DNA from: Arthrobacter sp. B0490
GTDB taxonomy: Bacteria > Actinomycetota > Actinomycetes > Actinomycetales > Micrococcaceae
Length of the DNA: 64,000 nucleotides
Assembly (NCBI RefSeq): GCF_002929355.1
Contig: NZ_PJIR01000006.1
Coordinates: 1 to 64,000, forward strand
Reading direction: 5' to 3'
In this document: piece by piece, positions 34,333-43,985 of the stretch
Layout: each line of letters starts with the position of its first letter
Position numbering within the stretch: the stretch's first letter is position 1
Notes under the pieces: model-generated
The model's database searches: none
What the model saw: only the letters and a program-made list of their open reading frames with translations
What the model was told of the DNA's origin: nothing
Position numbers and translations under genes: made by a program

Positions 34333-34572
34333 GTGGCCGACATCGTCTCCCCACTGCCAGGCATCTTCTACCGCAAGCCCGGCCCTGACAAGGACCCCTA
34401 CGCGAACGAGGGCGACGCCATCGAGGCGGGCCAGACCATCGGGGTGGTGGAGATCATGAAGCAGTTCTCCGAGATCCGCAGCGACGCGTCCGGCACGCTC
34501 GAGAGCTTCGCCGTCGACGACGGCGGGACCGTGAACCCCGGTGACGTCATCGCCACCGTGTCCGAGGGCTAG
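34333..34572 (+). CDS. Biotin carboxyl carrier protein
   Basis: The 79-aa biotinyl domain starts at GTG after AAAGGA. The biotin-accepting lysine is K43 in VVEIMKQFSEI, where canonical acetyl-CoA carboxylase carriers have AMKM. It lacks the N-terminal Pro/Ala linker of AccB, and is thus a stand-alone carrier. The biotin carboxylase gene starts 3 bp downstream. It probably shuttles carboxyl-biotin to PxpB/PxpC, whose fold is that of the urea-amidolyase carboxyltransferase. Confidence 0.85.
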   Translation: MADIVSPLPGIFYRKPGPDKDPYANEGDAIEAGQTIGVVEIMKQFSEIRSDASGTLESFAVDDGGTVNPGDVIATVSEG

Positions 34573-34575
34573 CGG

Positions 34576-35925
34576 ATGGAACGCCTCCTGATCGCGAACC
34601 GCGGGGAGATCGCCGTCCGCGTCATCCGCGCCGCCCGGGAACTGGGACTGGAGACCGTGCTCGCCGCGAGCGAGCCGGACGCCGATTCCTATGCGGCATC
34701 GCTCGCCGACGAGGTCCGGGTGATCGGCCCGGCGCCGGCCGCCAAGAGCTACCTCGACGGGGCCGCGGTGCTCGCCGCGGCCTCCGGGTGTGACGCTCTC
34801 CATCCCGGGTACGGCTTCCTGTCGGAGAACGCGCGCTTCGCCCGCTCCGTCCTCGACGCCGGCATCACCTGGGTGGGCCCCTCCCCCGACGCCATCGAAC
34901 TCATGGGCAACAAGTCCCGTGCACGGCAGGCCGCGGAGGACGCCGGCGTGCCGACCCTACCCGGGAGCGACGGCGCCCTGGACCCCGACGTCGACCCCCT
35001 CCCCATCGCGCGGGAGATCGGCTACCCCCTCGTGGTCAAGGCGTCCGCCGGCGGCGGAGGGCGCGGCATCCGACTGGTGACCCAGGAGGAGGACCTCGTC
35101 CAGACCCTCGACGTCGCCCGCGCCGAGGCCCAGGCGGCCTTCGGCGACCCCACGGTGTACCTCGAGCTGTTCGTCTCCCGCGCACGCCATGTCGAGGTGC
35201 AGATCCTCGGCGACGGCGAACGCGTGATCCACCTCGGCGACCGTGACTGCTCGCTGCAGCGCCGCCAGCAGAAGATCATCGAGGAGGCTCCTGCTCCCGA
35301 CCTGCCCGACGACGTCCGCGACACGATCCGTGCCTCCTCCATCGAGCTCGGCCGCCAGTGCGGCTACGCGGGCCTGGGCACCGTGGAGTTCCTCTACGAC
35401 CCCGACCGCGGGCAGGCCGCCTTCATCGAGATGAACACCCGGCTCCAGGTGGAGCATCCGGTCACGGAGATGGTGACGGGCATCGACCTCATCCGGGAGC
35501 AGCTGCTGGTGGCATCCACCGGCCGCCTGCGGCTCACCCAGGAGGACATCACCTTCCGGGGCCACGCGTTCGAGTTCCGCATCAACGCCGAGGACCCCTC
35601 GCAGGGGTTCATGCCGAGCCCGGGCACCCTGGCGCGCCTCGAGTGGCCGGGCGGTCCCGGGGTGAGGATCGACTCCGGCGTCGTCGCGGGATCCGCCGTC
35701 GCGCCGTTCTACGACTCGCTGCTCGCCAAGCTCGTGGTATGGGATGAGACCCGCACCGAGGCCATCCGGCGGTCCGCGCGGGCTCTCGCGGAAGTGCGGA
35801 TCGAGGGCGTCAAGACCACCCTCCCGCTCCTGTCGACGGTCCTCCACCGGCCCGAGGTGCGCGACGTGACCCACCACTCGAAGTTCATCGAGACGACCCC
35901 CGACCTCCTCGGAGCTGACGCATGA
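34576..35925 (+). CDS. accC: Biotin carboxylase
   Basis: The 449-aa ATP-grasp enzyme starts MERLLIANRGEIAVRVIRAA. It contains the glycine-rich ASAGGGGRGIR nucleotide loop, HVEVQ, the catalytic EMNTRLQVEHPVTE segment and a C-terminal Biotin_carb_C domain. It carboxylates BCCP-biotin with bicarbonate and ATP. Position between BCCP and pxpB (ATGA overlap with pxpB) shows it serves this operon, not fatty acid synthesis. The symbol names the family, not an acetyl-CoA carboxylase role. Confidence 0.88.
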   Translation: MERLLIANRGEIAVRVIRAARELGLETVLAASEPDADSYAASLADEVRVIGPAPAAKSYLDGAAVLAAASGCDALHPGYGFLSENARFARSVLDAGITWVGPSPDAIELMGNKSRARQAAEDAGVPTLPGSDGALDPDVDPLPIAREIGYPLVVKASAGGGGRGIRLVTQEEDLVQTLDVARAEAQAAFGDPTVYLELFVSRARHVEVQILGDGERVIHLGDRDCSLQRRQQKIIEEAPAPDLPDDVRDTIRASSIELGRQCGYAGLGTVEFLYDPDRGQAAFIEMNTRLQVEHPVTEMVTGIDLIREQLLVASTGRLRLTQEDITFRGHAFEFRINAEDPSQGFMPSPGTLARLEWPGGPGVRIDSGVVAGSAVAPFYDSLLAKLVVWDETRTEAIRRSARALAEVRIEGVKTTLPLLSTVLHRPEVRDVTHHSKFIETTPDLLGADA

Positions 35926-36824
35926 GCCACGCACCCCAGCACCTCGACGCCGCCCGCTACACGTGGGGCGGCGACGAATTCCTCTTCGTCGAGATCTCGG
36001 AGAGCATGAGCCTCGCCGCCAACTTCAAGGCGAACGCGATGGCGGCCCGCCTCTCGGCGCGGGAGATCGACGGCGTCGTGGACATCTGCCCCGCCAACGC
36101 CTCCCTCCTGCTGCGCTTCGATCCCGACACGGTGCCGCCGGACCAGCTGGAAGCCCTCGTGCGGCAGGTCGAGGAGGAGGTCGCCCAGCTGAGCGAGCAG
36201 ACCCTCGAGACCCGCATCATCGAGATCCCCGTCTGGTACGACGACCCCTACACCCGCGAGACCGGTGCACGCTTCCGCAAGGGCCACCAGCGGCCCGACG
36301 GCACCGACCTCGACTTCGCTGCCGAGGAGAACGGCCTGTCCTCCCCGCAGGAGTTCATCCGGAAGCACCACGAGTCGCCGTGGCTGGTGTCCATGGTGGG
36401 GTTCGTCGCCGGGTTGCCGTTCATGTTCCAGATCGTCCCGCAGGAGGAACAGCTCGAGGTCCCGAAGTACCTCAGCCCCCGCACCGACACTCCCCCGCTG
36501 ACCGTGGGCCACGGAGGCTGCTTCGCCTGCATCTACTCGGTGCGGGGCGCCGGCGGCTACCAGATGTTCGGTCTCGCCGCGGCGCCGATCTTCGACCCCG
36601 CGCAGAAGCTCCCGGACTTCTCGGACTTCATGATCTTCTTCAGGCCCGGCGACATCGTGAAGTTCAGGCCGGTCGACGAGGACGCGTACAAGGCGATCCA
36701 GGCGGAGGTCGACGCCGGGACGTTCACCTACCGCCAGACCCCCGTGACCTTCGACCTGCAGAAGGCACTGACCGACCCCACCGCGCACAACCGGGACATT
36801 CTGGAGAAGCTCAATGGCCTTTGA
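35922..36824 (+). CDS. pxpB: 5-oxoprolinase subunit B (KipI-like)
   Basis: The 300-aa protein has the KipI/AHS1 (CT_C_D) fold. Characteristic segments are the early TWGGDEFLFVE, middle EIPVWYDDPYTRE and the late GCFACIYSVRGAGGYQMFG. This is longer than minimal KipI (about 240 aa). In 5-oxoprolinase it pairs with PxpC. It overlaps biotin carboxylase by 4 bp and pxpC by 11 bp, so the subunits are co-translated. Confidence 0.85.
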   Translation: MSHAPQHLDAARYTWGGDEFLFVEISESMSLAANFKANAMAARLSAREIDGVVDICPANASLLLRFDPDTVPPDQLEALVRQVEEEVAQLSEQTLETRIIEIPVWYDDPYTRETGARFRKGHQRPDGTDLDFAAEENGLSSPQEFIRKHHESPWLVSMVGFVAGLPFMFQIVPQEEQLEVPKYLSPRTDTPPLTVGHGGCFACIYSVRGAGGYQMFGLAAAPIFDPAQKLPDFSDFMIFFRPGDIVKFRPVDEDAYKAIQAEVDAGTFTYRQTPVTFDLQKALTDPTAHNRDILEKLNGL

Positions 36825-37776
36825 CATCCTCGAACCCGGCCTCGCCACGTCCGTCCAGGACCGGGGTCGGTTCGGCCACTACAACGTCGGCATCCCGCAG
36901 GGCGGGGCCATGGACCAGTTGTCCGCGTCGATGGCGAACGCCCTGGTGGGCAACACCGCCGGTGACGCCGTCCTCGAATGCGCCTACCTCGGACCGCGCT
37001 TCACCACCGACGCGGACACCGTCATCGCCGTCGCGGGTGCGCCCGTCACTGTGCAGGTCAACGGGAAGCCCGCGGACCAGTGGACCCGGCTGTCCCTGAA
37101 GGCCGGGGACGAGGTGTCCTTCGGGATGCTCTCGGGCGGGACGCGCTACTACATCGCGGTCCAGGGCGGCATCGACGTGCCCGAGGTCCTCGGCAGCCGC
37201 AGCACCTACACGCTGGGCGCCCTCGGCGGCTTCCAGGGGCGCACCCTGACGGCCGGCGACACGGTGCCGGTCGGAGCGCCCTCGGGTTCCCCCTCTCCGA
37301 GGGACGTGATCCCCGAGGAGCTGCGTCCCGCCTACGCGAAGAAGGTGACCGTCAGGATCCTGCCCGGCCTCTACGACCACCGCCTCACCGCGGAGGGCAT
37401 GGAGACCCTCGTGAGCACGGCGTGGAAACTGACTCCCGTGGCGGACCGCATGGGCCTGCGCTACTCCGGCCCGGCCCTCGAGTGGAAGCCGCGCGTACAG
37501 CCCTTCGGCGCCGGGTCGGACCCCTCGAACATCGTCGACGCGGGCTACGCCATCGGATCGATCCAGGTGCCGGGCGGCAAGGAGCCGATCGTGCTGCACC
37601 GCGACGCCGTCTCCGGCGGCGGGTACGCGATGGTCGCGACGGTCATCAGCGCCGACATGGACGTCGTCGCCCGGAGCGCCCCGGGGACGCTGACGCACTT
37701 CGAGCCCGTGACGATGGAGCAGGCCCTCGCTGCGCGGGCGGATGCGGCGAAGGTACGGCGCGCCGTCTGGGGGTGA
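36814..37776 (+). CDS. pxpC: 5-oxoprolinase subunit C (KipA-like biotin-dependent carboxyltransferase fold)
   Basis: The 320-aa protein has the AHS2/CT_A_B fold: LEPGLATSVQDRGRFG start, GGAMDQLSASMANALVGN, and GGYAMVATVISADMDVVA. Its fold is that of the carboxyltransferase in urea amidolyase, where carboxyl-biotin is the donor. With BCCP and BC encoded just upstream, a true biotin-dependent reaction on a lactam or amide nitrogen is plausible. It ends the operon before a long hairpin. Confidence 0.85.
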   Translation: MAFDILEPGLATSVQDRGRFGHYNVGIPQGGAMDQLSASMANALVGNTAGDAVLECAYLGPRFTTDADTVIAVAGAPVTVQVNGKPADQWTRLSLKAGDEVSFGMLSGGTRYYIAVQGGIDVPEVLGSRSTYTLGALGGFQGRTLTAGDTVPVGAPSGSPSPRDVIPEELRPAYAKKVTVRILPGLYDHRLTAEGMETLVSTAWKLTPVADRMGLRYSGPALEWKPRVQPFGAGSDPSNIVDAGYAIGSIQVPGGKEPIVLHRDAVSGGGYAMVATVISADMDVVARSAPGTLTHFEPVTMEQALAARADAAKVRRAVWG

Positions 37777-37780
37777 GGCC

Positions 37781-37816
37781 GCGGGGCCTGCGGGTCAGCC
37801 GACCCGCAGGCCCCGC
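37781..37816. terminator. Bidirectional hairpin between pxpC and the LacI gene
   Basis: A 16-bp perfect stem (37781-37796 with 37801-37816; arm GCGGGGCCTGCGGGTC) has a 4-nt loop. Its right arm encodes the last residues of the convergent LacI gene, whose stop begins at 37797 on the minus strand. It should terminate both operons. Confidence 0.85.
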
Positions 37817-38859
37817 CTGGCACCGACGGCGCCCGACTCGCTGCTCTCGCGCACGAAGAGTTCGGCCCGGTGGCGCACCGATGCGACGTCCTCGCCGGCC
37901 ATGACGCGCCGGAGCATCCCGACGGCGGATCTACCGATCTCGAGCATCGGCGAGCGCACCGAGGTCAGCGGGATGGGCAGCTGGGCGGCCAGGGAGGTGT
38001 CGTTGAACCCGACGACGGCGATGTCCTGGCCGACGACGAGTCCTGCGGCGCGGAACGCGCCCATGGCGCCGATGGCCGCGAAGTCGTTGACGGCGAAGAC
38101 CGCCGTCGGGGCCTCGCCGTCGCGGCGCAGCAGCTCCTCACCCGCCTGGCGGCCACCCTCGGTGTCGAAACGTGAGGGCAGGATCCGGTCCGCCGGCACG
38201 TCTCCCCCCAGCTCGTTCCAGCGTTCGACGAACCCGGCCGTGCGGTCCACGCCCGTGCTCGCGTACGTCTCGCCCGCGATGATCGCCACGGAGCGGTGGC
38301 CCGTGCTCCACAGGTGGTCGGCCACGAGCCGGCCTCCGCCCGTGTCGTCGCAGGTGGACGAGGGGAAGCCGGGGTAGCGGCGGTTCATGAGGACGAAGGG
38401 CACATGGCGCTTGACGAGGTCGTCCACCAGGCTGCTGCCCGCATGGACGTCGCCGAGGATCAGGCCGTCCACCCGCCTCGCCAGCATGATCTCGGCCTTG
38501 CGGCGCTGCTCGTCGAGGTCGTCGTGGGAGTTCATCACGAAGGTGGAGTGGTTGCTCTCGGCAGCGGCCTCCTCGACGCCCTCGTACATGGTCGCGAGGA
38601 CGATGTCCGAGAGCCGGGGCACGATGACTCCGATGGCCCGCGTACGGCGGGTCCGCAGGCTCGTCGCCTGCGGGTCGGGCGAGTAGCCCCTCAGCTTCGC
38701 GAGGTCGCGCACCCTCCGGGCGGTCTCCGTCGATGCCGCACCCCGTGCCACCTCCGACTCGGAGTGCAGCACGCGCGAGACCGTCGAGACATGGATGCCG
38801 AGCTCCGCGGCGAGGTCCTTCAGGGTGACTGCTGCGCGCCTTCTGCCTGTCGGCTCCAT
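37795..38859 (-). CDS. LacI family transcriptional regulator
   Basis: The 354-aa protein has the LacI headpiece (TLKDLAAELGIHVSTVSRVL) with hinge, and a periplasmic-binding-protein-like core with an effector pocket. GGGGGAGAAC precedes the ATG. It diverges from the asparaginase operon across 223 bp that carries two palindromes of LacI type. The protein probably represses that operon until an effector binds. It is convergent with pxpC, so the two metabolic operons flank it. Confidence 0.86.
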   Translation of the reverse strand: MEPTGRRRAAVTLKDLAAELGIHVSTVSRVLHSESEVARGAASTETARRVRDLAKLRGYSPDPQATSLRTRRTRAIGVIVPRLSDIVLATMYEGVEEAAAESNHSTFVMNSHDDLDEQRRKAEIMLARRVDGLILGDVHAGSSLVDDLVKRHVPFVLMNRRYPGFPSSTCDDTGGGRLVADHLWSTGHRSVAIIAGETYASTGVDRTAGFVERWNELGGDVPADRILPSRFDTEGGRQAGEELLRRDGEAPTAVFAVNDFAAIGAMGAFRAAGLVVGQDIAVVGFNDTSLAAQLPIPLTSVRSPMLEIGRSAVGMLRRVMAGEDVASVRHRAELFVRESSESGAVGARRGLRVG

Positions 38860-38919
38860 GTTCTCCCCCTTTTTCCTTACGCGTCATTGTTTCGACCAGG
38901 TGAAATCTCGGGCGATCCA

Positions 38920-38977
38920 TTGACGAGATGCAGGTCACATCCTATGGTTTTCCCTATTCAACCCAAACGTTTGGGTT
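38920..38977 (+). promoter_or_regulatory. Promoter and first LacI operator of the asparaginase operon
   Basis: TTGACG (38920-38925), a 17-bp spacer and TATGGT (38943-38948) form a good sigma-70-type promoter. The perfect palindrome AACCCAAACGTTTGGGTT (38960-38977) starts 12 bp after the -10 box, so it covers the transcription start. This is a classic repressor position. Confidence 0.8.
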
Positions 38978-39052
38978 TCGTCCAGTTCCGCGAAGGTCGC
39001 AGTCCCGCAGAACCCTCCAGATCCTTGAGAGCTCTGCTTTCCGAAACGCTCG

Positions 39053-39066
39053 CCCAAACGATTGGG
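39053..39066 (+). promoter_or_regulatory. Second LacI operator next to the asparaginase ribosome binding site
   Basis: CCCAAACGATTGGG matches the first operator core at 13 of 14 bases. It is 91 bp downstream (start to start) and ends directly before the AAGGAGG ribosome binding site at 39068. Two sites this far apart could support looping or a roadblock to transcription. Confidence 0.75.
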
Positions 39067-39082
39067 TAAGGAGGAAGCACCG

Positions 39083-40108
39083 ATGGAATCACTTCCCGGG
39101 CACGTCGTGCTCCTGGCCACGGGCGGCACGATCGCCTCCCGTACCGACTCCGCGGACGGCGCGACACTGGCTGCCGATGCGGGCGGCACGGTCCTGGCCG
39201 CAGCGGGGACGAGCGCCGTCGCCGTCCAGGTCGTGGACCTCATGCAGAAGGGCTCGTACCTCCTCACCTTCGACGACATGCTCGCCGTCTGCGAAGCCGT
39301 CCACGCCGCACTCGAGGCCCCGGAGACCCTCGGCATCGTCGTCACGCACGGCACCGACACGATGGAGGAGACCGCCTACCTCGCCGACCTCCTCCACGAC
39401 GACCCCCGACCGGTCGTCTTCACGGGAGCGCAGCGCGCGGCCGACAGCTCCGAGCCGGACGGTCCGGCGAACCTCCGTACCGCGATCGCCGTCGCGGCGT
39501 CGTCCGATGCCCGGGGCAGGGGTGCGCTGATCGTGTTCGACGGCGAGGTCTTCGCCCTTCCCGGGACGCGGAAGACCGAGACGACGAAGCTCCGGGCGTT
39601 CGGCAATCCGGACCTCGGGTCGGCGGGGTCGGTCGCGACCACTGGCGAGGTCCTGCTGGGCCCTGCTCCGAGGCGGCCGGCACCGCTCGACATCCCCCCG
39701 ACCGTCGCCGGAGTCCGCGTCGACATCATCGCCTGCTACCCAGGAGCCGACGTGACGCTGTTCGCCGCAGCGCTGGCTGCCGGTGCCCGCGGGATCGTCC
39801 TCGAGGCCACCGGGCTCGGGAACGCCAATGCCGAGCTCAGCGATGCGGTCCGCGATGCCGTGCGGGACGGCGTCGTCGTCGTCACCAGCACCCGCGTCCA
39901 CGCGGGACCGGTGCGGGGCGTGTACGGAGCCGGTGGCGGCAGGACCCTCGAGGACGCCGGGGCCGTCACCTCCGGACTGCTCCGACCGCCCCAGGCCCGC
40001 ACCCTCCTGCAGGCGTTGCTCGCGCTCGGGCTGCCCACCGATCAGGTGATCCACGAGATCCGCAGGCGGGGCGACCCCGCCCTTCTGGCCCCCGTTCCGC
40101 CCGACTGA
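39083..40108 (+). CDS. L-asparaginase family amidohydrolase
   Basis: The 341-aa protein has both threonine motifs: T16 in [10 protein letters not shown], and T91-D92 in [11 protein letters not shown]. It lacks a signal peptide, so it is cytoplasmic. The ATG after AAGGAGG at 39068 was used. It leads a five-gene operon (asparaginase, NodB-like deacetylase, MFS, two SDRs) under LacI. Family members deamidate asparagine or glutamine and sometimes other omega-amides. Context suggests an amide derived from an imported compound rather than asparagine. Confidence 0.87.
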   Translation: MESLPGHVVLLATGGTIASRTDSADGATLAADAGGTVLAAAGTSAVAVQVVDLMQKGSYLLTFDDMLAVCEAVHAALEAPETLGIVVTHGTDTMEETAYLADLLHDDPRPVVFTGAQRAADSSEPDGPANLRTAIAVAASSDARGRGALIVFDGEVFALPGTRKTETTKLRAFGNPDLGSAGSVATTGEVLLGPAPRRPAPLDIPPTVAGVRVDIIACYPGADVTLFAAALAAGARGIVLEATGLGNANAELSDAVRDAVRDGVVVVTSTRVHAGPVRGVYGAGGGRTLEDAGAVTSGLLRPPQARTLLQALLALGLPTDQVIHEIRRRGDPALLAPVPPD

Positions 40109-40178
40109 CCGCTTCTCCCCGGTTCACTCCCCCATCTCCCCGACTAGAACCCCCACCCGCACCAGGAAAGGCCGACCC

Positions 40179-41066
40179 ATGACGAAAGACATCCAGATCG
40201 CCTTCGGCGTTGACGTCGATGCAGTTGCCGGAATGCTCGGCTCCTACGGCGGCGAGGACTCGCCCTGCGACATCTCCCGCGGACTCTTCAGCGGGGAGGT
40301 CGGCGGCCCGCGGATCCTCCGGCTCTTCGAGAAGTACTCCCTGCCCTCCACCTGGTTCGTCCCGGGCCACTCGCTCGAGACCTTCCCCGACCTCACCCGG
40401 ATGATCGTCGACGCCGGGCACGAGATCGGCGTCCACGGCTACTCGCACGAGAACCCGATCGCCATGACCCGCGACCAGGAGACCGCGATCCTCGACCGGT
40501 CGATCGAGCTCATCGAGCAGGTCTCGGGGCGCCGCCCCACGGGGTACGTCGCACCGTGGTGGGAGTTCTCCCCCATCACCAACGAGATCCTGCTCGAGCG
40601 CGGCATCAAGTACGACCACTCCCTCATGCACAACGACTTCGAGCCCTACTACGTGAGGGTCGGGGACAGCTGGACGAAGATCGACTACTCCAAGCCCGCC
40701 GAGGCGTGGATGAAGCCGCTCGTCCGGGGGAAGGAGACCGACCTCGTGGAGATCCCCGCGAACTGGTACCTCGACGACCTGCCTCCGATGATGTTCATCA
40801 AGGCAGCGCCCAACTCGCACGGGTTCGTCAACCCTCGGGACATCGAGCAGATGTGGCGGGACCAGTTCGACTGGGTCTACGCGGAGATGGACTCCGCGGT
40901 CTTCACCATGACGATCCACCCCGACGTCTCGGGCCGGCCGCAGGTCCTCCTCATGCTCGAGCGCCTCATCCAGCACTTCAACTCCCACGAGGGCGTCACC
41001 TGGCATACCTTCGACCAGATCGCCGACTCGTTCCTGGCACGCAACCCCCGAAAGGAAACCAACTGA
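40179..41066 (+). CDS. Polysaccharide deacetylase (NodB) family protein, amidase-like subgroup
   Basis: The 295-aa cytoplasmic protein has metal ligands in FGVDVDA (D12/D14) and H86/H90 in GVHGYSHE. It lacks the signal peptide of cell-wall deacetylases. Related cytoplasmic members act on allantoin-like cyclic ureides or other imides (PuuE/PgdA-like). AAAGGCCG precedes the ATG. Its stop overlaps the MFS start (TGATG). Encoded with asparaginase and near pxp genes, it probably hydrolyses an amide or imide bond, not chitin. Confidence 0.78.
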   Translation: MTKDIQIAFGVDVDAVAGMLGSYGGEDSPCDISRGLFSGEVGGPRILRLFEKYSLPSTWFVPGHSLETFPDLTRMIVDAGHEIGVHGYSHENPIAMTRDQETAILDRSIELIEQVSGRRPTGYVAPWWEFSPITNEILLERGIKYDHSLMHNDFEPYYVRVGDSWTKIDYSKPAEAWMKPLVRGKETDLVEIPANWYLDDLPPMMFIKAAPNSHGFVNPRDIEQMWRDQFDWVYAEMDSAVFTMTIHPDVSGRPQVLLMLERLIQHFNSHEGVTWHTFDQIADSFLARNPRKETN

Positions 41067-42454
41067 TGTCCATCAAAGAGGCGGGCGTCGATCTCTCGAC
41101 GCCGACAGGGGACGAGCAACGGCAGTTCCCCGTATTCTCCAAGAAGAAGACCAGCACGGCGACCGTCCTCGCCCTGTGCGCCTGGACCGTCGCCGTCTTC
41201 GACTACGGCCTGTTCGGCACGCTCCTGCCGGCCATGCAGTCCGAGTTCGGCTGGACCGCCCCCGAGGCCTACGCCATCAACACCTGGATCGCCGTCGGAA
41301 CGGCGATCGTCTGCTTCGGCATCGGCCCCGTGATCGACCGCCTGGGCCGCCGGAAGGGCATGATGCTGACGGTCGGCGGAACCGCGATCGTCTCGGGCGT
41401 CACCGCCTTCATCCCCGCCGGCCTCGGCGTCATCAGCAACTCGCTCCTCGTCGTCGTGCGGTCCTTCGGCGGGCTGGGCTTCTCCGAGCAGGCCGTCAAC
41501 GCGACCTACATGAACGAGGTCTACCAGGTCACCGAGGACGAGCGGAAGCGCAAGCGTCCTGGCTTCCACTACTCCTTCATCCAGGGCGGCTGGCCGCTCG
41601 GCTTCCTTCTCGCGAGCGCCCTCGCCCTGGTGTTCCTGCCGCTCCTCGGCTGGCGTGCGCTGTACCTCATGGCGACGATCCCCGCGATCATCATCGTGCT
41701 GCTCATCAGCAAGAAGCTGAAGGAGACCCCGCAGTTCGAGCTCCACCACAAGCTGACCGAGCTCGAGAAGGGCGGCAAGACCGACGAGGCGCACGCGCTG
41801 GCACGTGCCTACGGCGTCGAGCACTCCTCCACGTCACCCCTGAAGCGCATCTGGGAGCCGGAGTTCCGCCGCAACACGATCGTCTTCTCGCTCGCCTGGA
41901 TCCTCAACTTCTTCGGCATCGCGATCTTCAGCGTCCTCGGCACCTCGGTGCTCGCCAACGCGAAGGGTGTCGAGCTGTCGGACGCCTTCTGGATGCTGAT
42001 CGTCATCAACCTCCTCGCGTACTTCGGCTACGTGTTCCACGGCTGGATCGGCGACAAGGTCGGCCGCAAGCGGACCATCATCGTGGGCTGGATCATCTCG
42101 GGCCTGTCCTTCGCCGTGATGCTGAGCCCCCTCGTGTCCAGCCCGTTCCTGATCATCCTCACGTACGGCACCGGCCTGTTCTTCCTGGTGGGGCCCTACG
42201 CCGCGATCCAGTACTTCATGGCCGAGTGCTACCCCGTGAGCTGCCGTGCCACGGGCCTCGCGTTCATCGGTGCCATGAGCCAGCCCGGGACGATCATCGG
42301 CGGCGCCCTGTTCACCGTCGTCGCCACGCAGGCCGGCACCGGTGCTGCCGCCCTCTGGGTGGGAGCCGTGGGCACGCTGCTCTCCGGCGTCCTGATGATC
42401 GCGGCGCGGCCCGTCGCGGCCGTCGCACTCGAGGAACCACATGCAGCAGTCTGA
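41066..42454 (+). CDS. MFS transporter, aromatic acid/metabolite:H+ symporter-like
   Basis: The 462-aa membrane protein has twelve helices. It has the MFS loop motif DRLGRRKGM after helix 2 and its repeat GDKVGRKRT after helix 8, and a cytoplasmic central loop with two charged helices. It is translationally coupled to the deacetylase gene and overlaps the SDR gene by 14 bp. It likely imports the substrate of the LacI-controlled operon. The substrate is unknown. Confidence 0.83.
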   Translation: MSIKEAGVDLSTPTGDEQRQFPVFSKKKTSTATVLALCAWTVAVFDYGLFGTLLPAMQSEFGWTAPEAYAINTWIAVGTAIVCFGIGPVIDRLGRRKGMMLTVGGTAIVSGVTAFIPAGLGVISNSLLVVVRSFGGLGFSEQAVNATYMNEVYQVTEDERKRKRPGFHYSFIQGGWPLGFLLASALALVFLPLLGWRALYLMATIPAIIIVLLISKKLKETPQFELHHKLTELEKGGKTDEAHALARAYGVEHSSTSPLKRIWEPEFRRNTIVFSLAWILNFFGIAIFSVLGTSVLANAKGVELSDAFWMLIVINLLAYFGYVFHGWIGDKVGRKRTIIVGWIISGLSFAVMLSPLVSSPFLIILTYGTGLFFLVGPYAAIQYFMAECYPVSCRATGLAFIGAMSQPGTIIGGALFTVVATQAGTGAAALWVGAVGTLLSGVLMIAARPVAAVALEEPHAAV

Positions 42455-43205
42455 GGTAGCCATCGTCACGGGTGCCGCCAGCGGTATCGGCCGCGCCCTC
42501 GCCGTCCACTACGCGGGCCGGAACGTCCGGACCGTCATCGGCACCTTCCCCGGCGACCCGCACGATCCGGAGGAGACCCTCTCCGGCGTGCGGGCCGCGG
42601 GTGGCGACGCCGTCATCCACGAGGTCGACGTACGTTCCACGGAATCCGTCGACGCCTTCGCCCAGCGCGCCCTGGACGAGTACGGGCGCCTCGACTACGC
42701 CGTCGCGAATGCGGGCATCCTGCGCAACGCCCCGCTCAACGACCTGACGGACGACCTCTGGAACGCGATGCTCGACGTCGACCTGACCGGCGTGCTCCGC
42801 ACACTCCGGTCGGCGTCCCAGCGGATGACGGGACCCGGCGCGCTCGTCGCCGTGTCCTCGATCGCAGGGGGCATCTACGGGTGGGAGGAACACGCCCACT
42901 ACGCCGCCGCGAAGTCGGGGGTGCTCGGACTCATCCGCAGTGTCGCCTCGGAGCTGGGGCCACGGGAGATCCGTGCCAACGCGGTGATCCCCGGCCTGAT
43001 CGAGACTCCGCAGTCCCTCGACCCCGTCAACTCGCTCGGCCCCGAGGGCCTCGAGCGGGCGGGCAAGGACATCCCGTGGGGTCGGGTCGGCAGGCCGGAC
43101 GAGGTCGCGGACGTGATCGGCTTCCTGACGTCCGACGCCTCCCGCTACGTCACCGGGCAGTCGCTCGTCGTCGACGGCGGCCTCACCATCAAGATGCGCG
43201 CATGA
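42441..43205 (+). CDS. Short-chain dehydrogenase/reductase
   Basis: The 254-aa SDR has [10 protein letters not shown] cofactor-binding motif, a NAG motif (VANAGIL), catalytic Ser in VSSIAGG and YAAAK. It overlaps the MFS gene by 14 bp and the next SDR gene by 4 bp (ATGA). It should oxidise a hydroxyl group of the imported compound or its product. NAD versus NADP preference cannot be stated with confidence. Confidence 0.85.
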   Translation: MQQSEVAIVTGAASGIGRALAVHYAGRNVRTVIGTFPGDPHDPEETLSGVRAAGGDAVIHEVDVRSTESVDAFAQRALDEYGRLDYAVANAGILRNAPLNDLTDDLWNAMLDVDLTGVLRTLRSASQRMTGPGALVAVSSIAGGIYGWEEHAHYAAAKSGVLGLIRSVASELGPREIRANAVIPGLIETPQSLDPVNSLGPEGLERAGKDIPWGRVGRPDEVADVIGFLTSDASRYVTGQSLVVDGGLTIKMRA

Positions 43206-43963
43206 CGTCGGGTGCTGAGGGTCACCGCTCGGGCCCCCGGGCCACCGGTTCTCTCGGTTCCCTCGGCGCGAGGCCACGGGCGGTCGTCGTGACCGGTGGT
43301 GGCAGCGGCATCGGGGCGGCGATCGCCGAGGCGTTCGCCGCCCAGGGCGACAGGGTGGCGGTGATGGACCGGGTCTCCGGCCCGGGGATCATCGAGGTCG
43401 ACGTCGCCCGCGAGGAGAGCGTGCGGGACGCCTTCGCGGAGGCCCGGGACGGGATCGGGACCATCGACGTCCTGATCAACAGCGCAGGACTGCTCACGGA
43501 GTCGCCCCTCGAGGACATGGCGCTCGCGATGTGGACGGAGACCATCTCGGTGGATCTCACGGGCGTGTTCCTCTGCTGCCGGGAGGTCGTCGGTCCCATG
43601 CGGCAGCAACGGTGGGGGCGGATCATCAACATCTCCTCGCAGCTCGGCATCAAGGGCGGCACGGGGTTGAGCCACTACAGCGCAGCGAAGGCAGGCGTGA
43701 TCGGCATGACCAAGGCGCTCGCCCTCGAGGTGTCGGCCGACAACGTGCTCGCCAACTGCATCGCACCGGGGCCCATCGAGACGCCGCTCGTCGACGCGAT
43801 CTCCGAGGACTGGAAGGCCGCGAAACGGAAGGAGCTGCCGTTGCGGAGATTCGGGCTGCCGGCAGAGGTCGCACCGACGGCCCTGCTGCTCGCGAGCGAT
43901 CCGGGCGGCAATCTCTTCGTCGGCCAGACGCTCGGACCCAACTCGGGCGACGTGATGCCGTGA
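43202..43963 (+). CDS. Short-chain dehydrogenase/reductase
   Basis: The 253-aa SDR has [10 protein letters not shown], an acidic residue after beta-2 (AVMDRVSG) that favours NAD, NSAGLL, ISSQLG and YSAAK. It is the last gene of the LacI-controlled operon and overlaps the preceding SDR by 4 bp. The two SDRs share limited sequence and probably catalyse successive or stereospecific steps. The first 25 residues are a non-conserved extension. Confidence 0.84.
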   Translation: MTSGAEGHRSGPRATGSLGSLGARPRAVVVTGGGSGIGAAIAEAFAAQGDRVAVMDRVSGPGIIEVDVAREESVRDAFAEARDGIGTIDVLINSAGLLTESPLEDMALAMWTETISVDLTGVFLCCREVVGPMRQQRWGRIINISSQLGIKGGTGLSHYSAAKAGVIGMTKALALEVSADNVLANCIAPGPIETPLVDAISEDWKAAKRKELPLRRFGLPAEVAPTALLLASDPGGNLFVGQTLGPNSGDVMP

Positions 43964-43985
43964 CGGCTCGGATTCCGGGCCTCTG

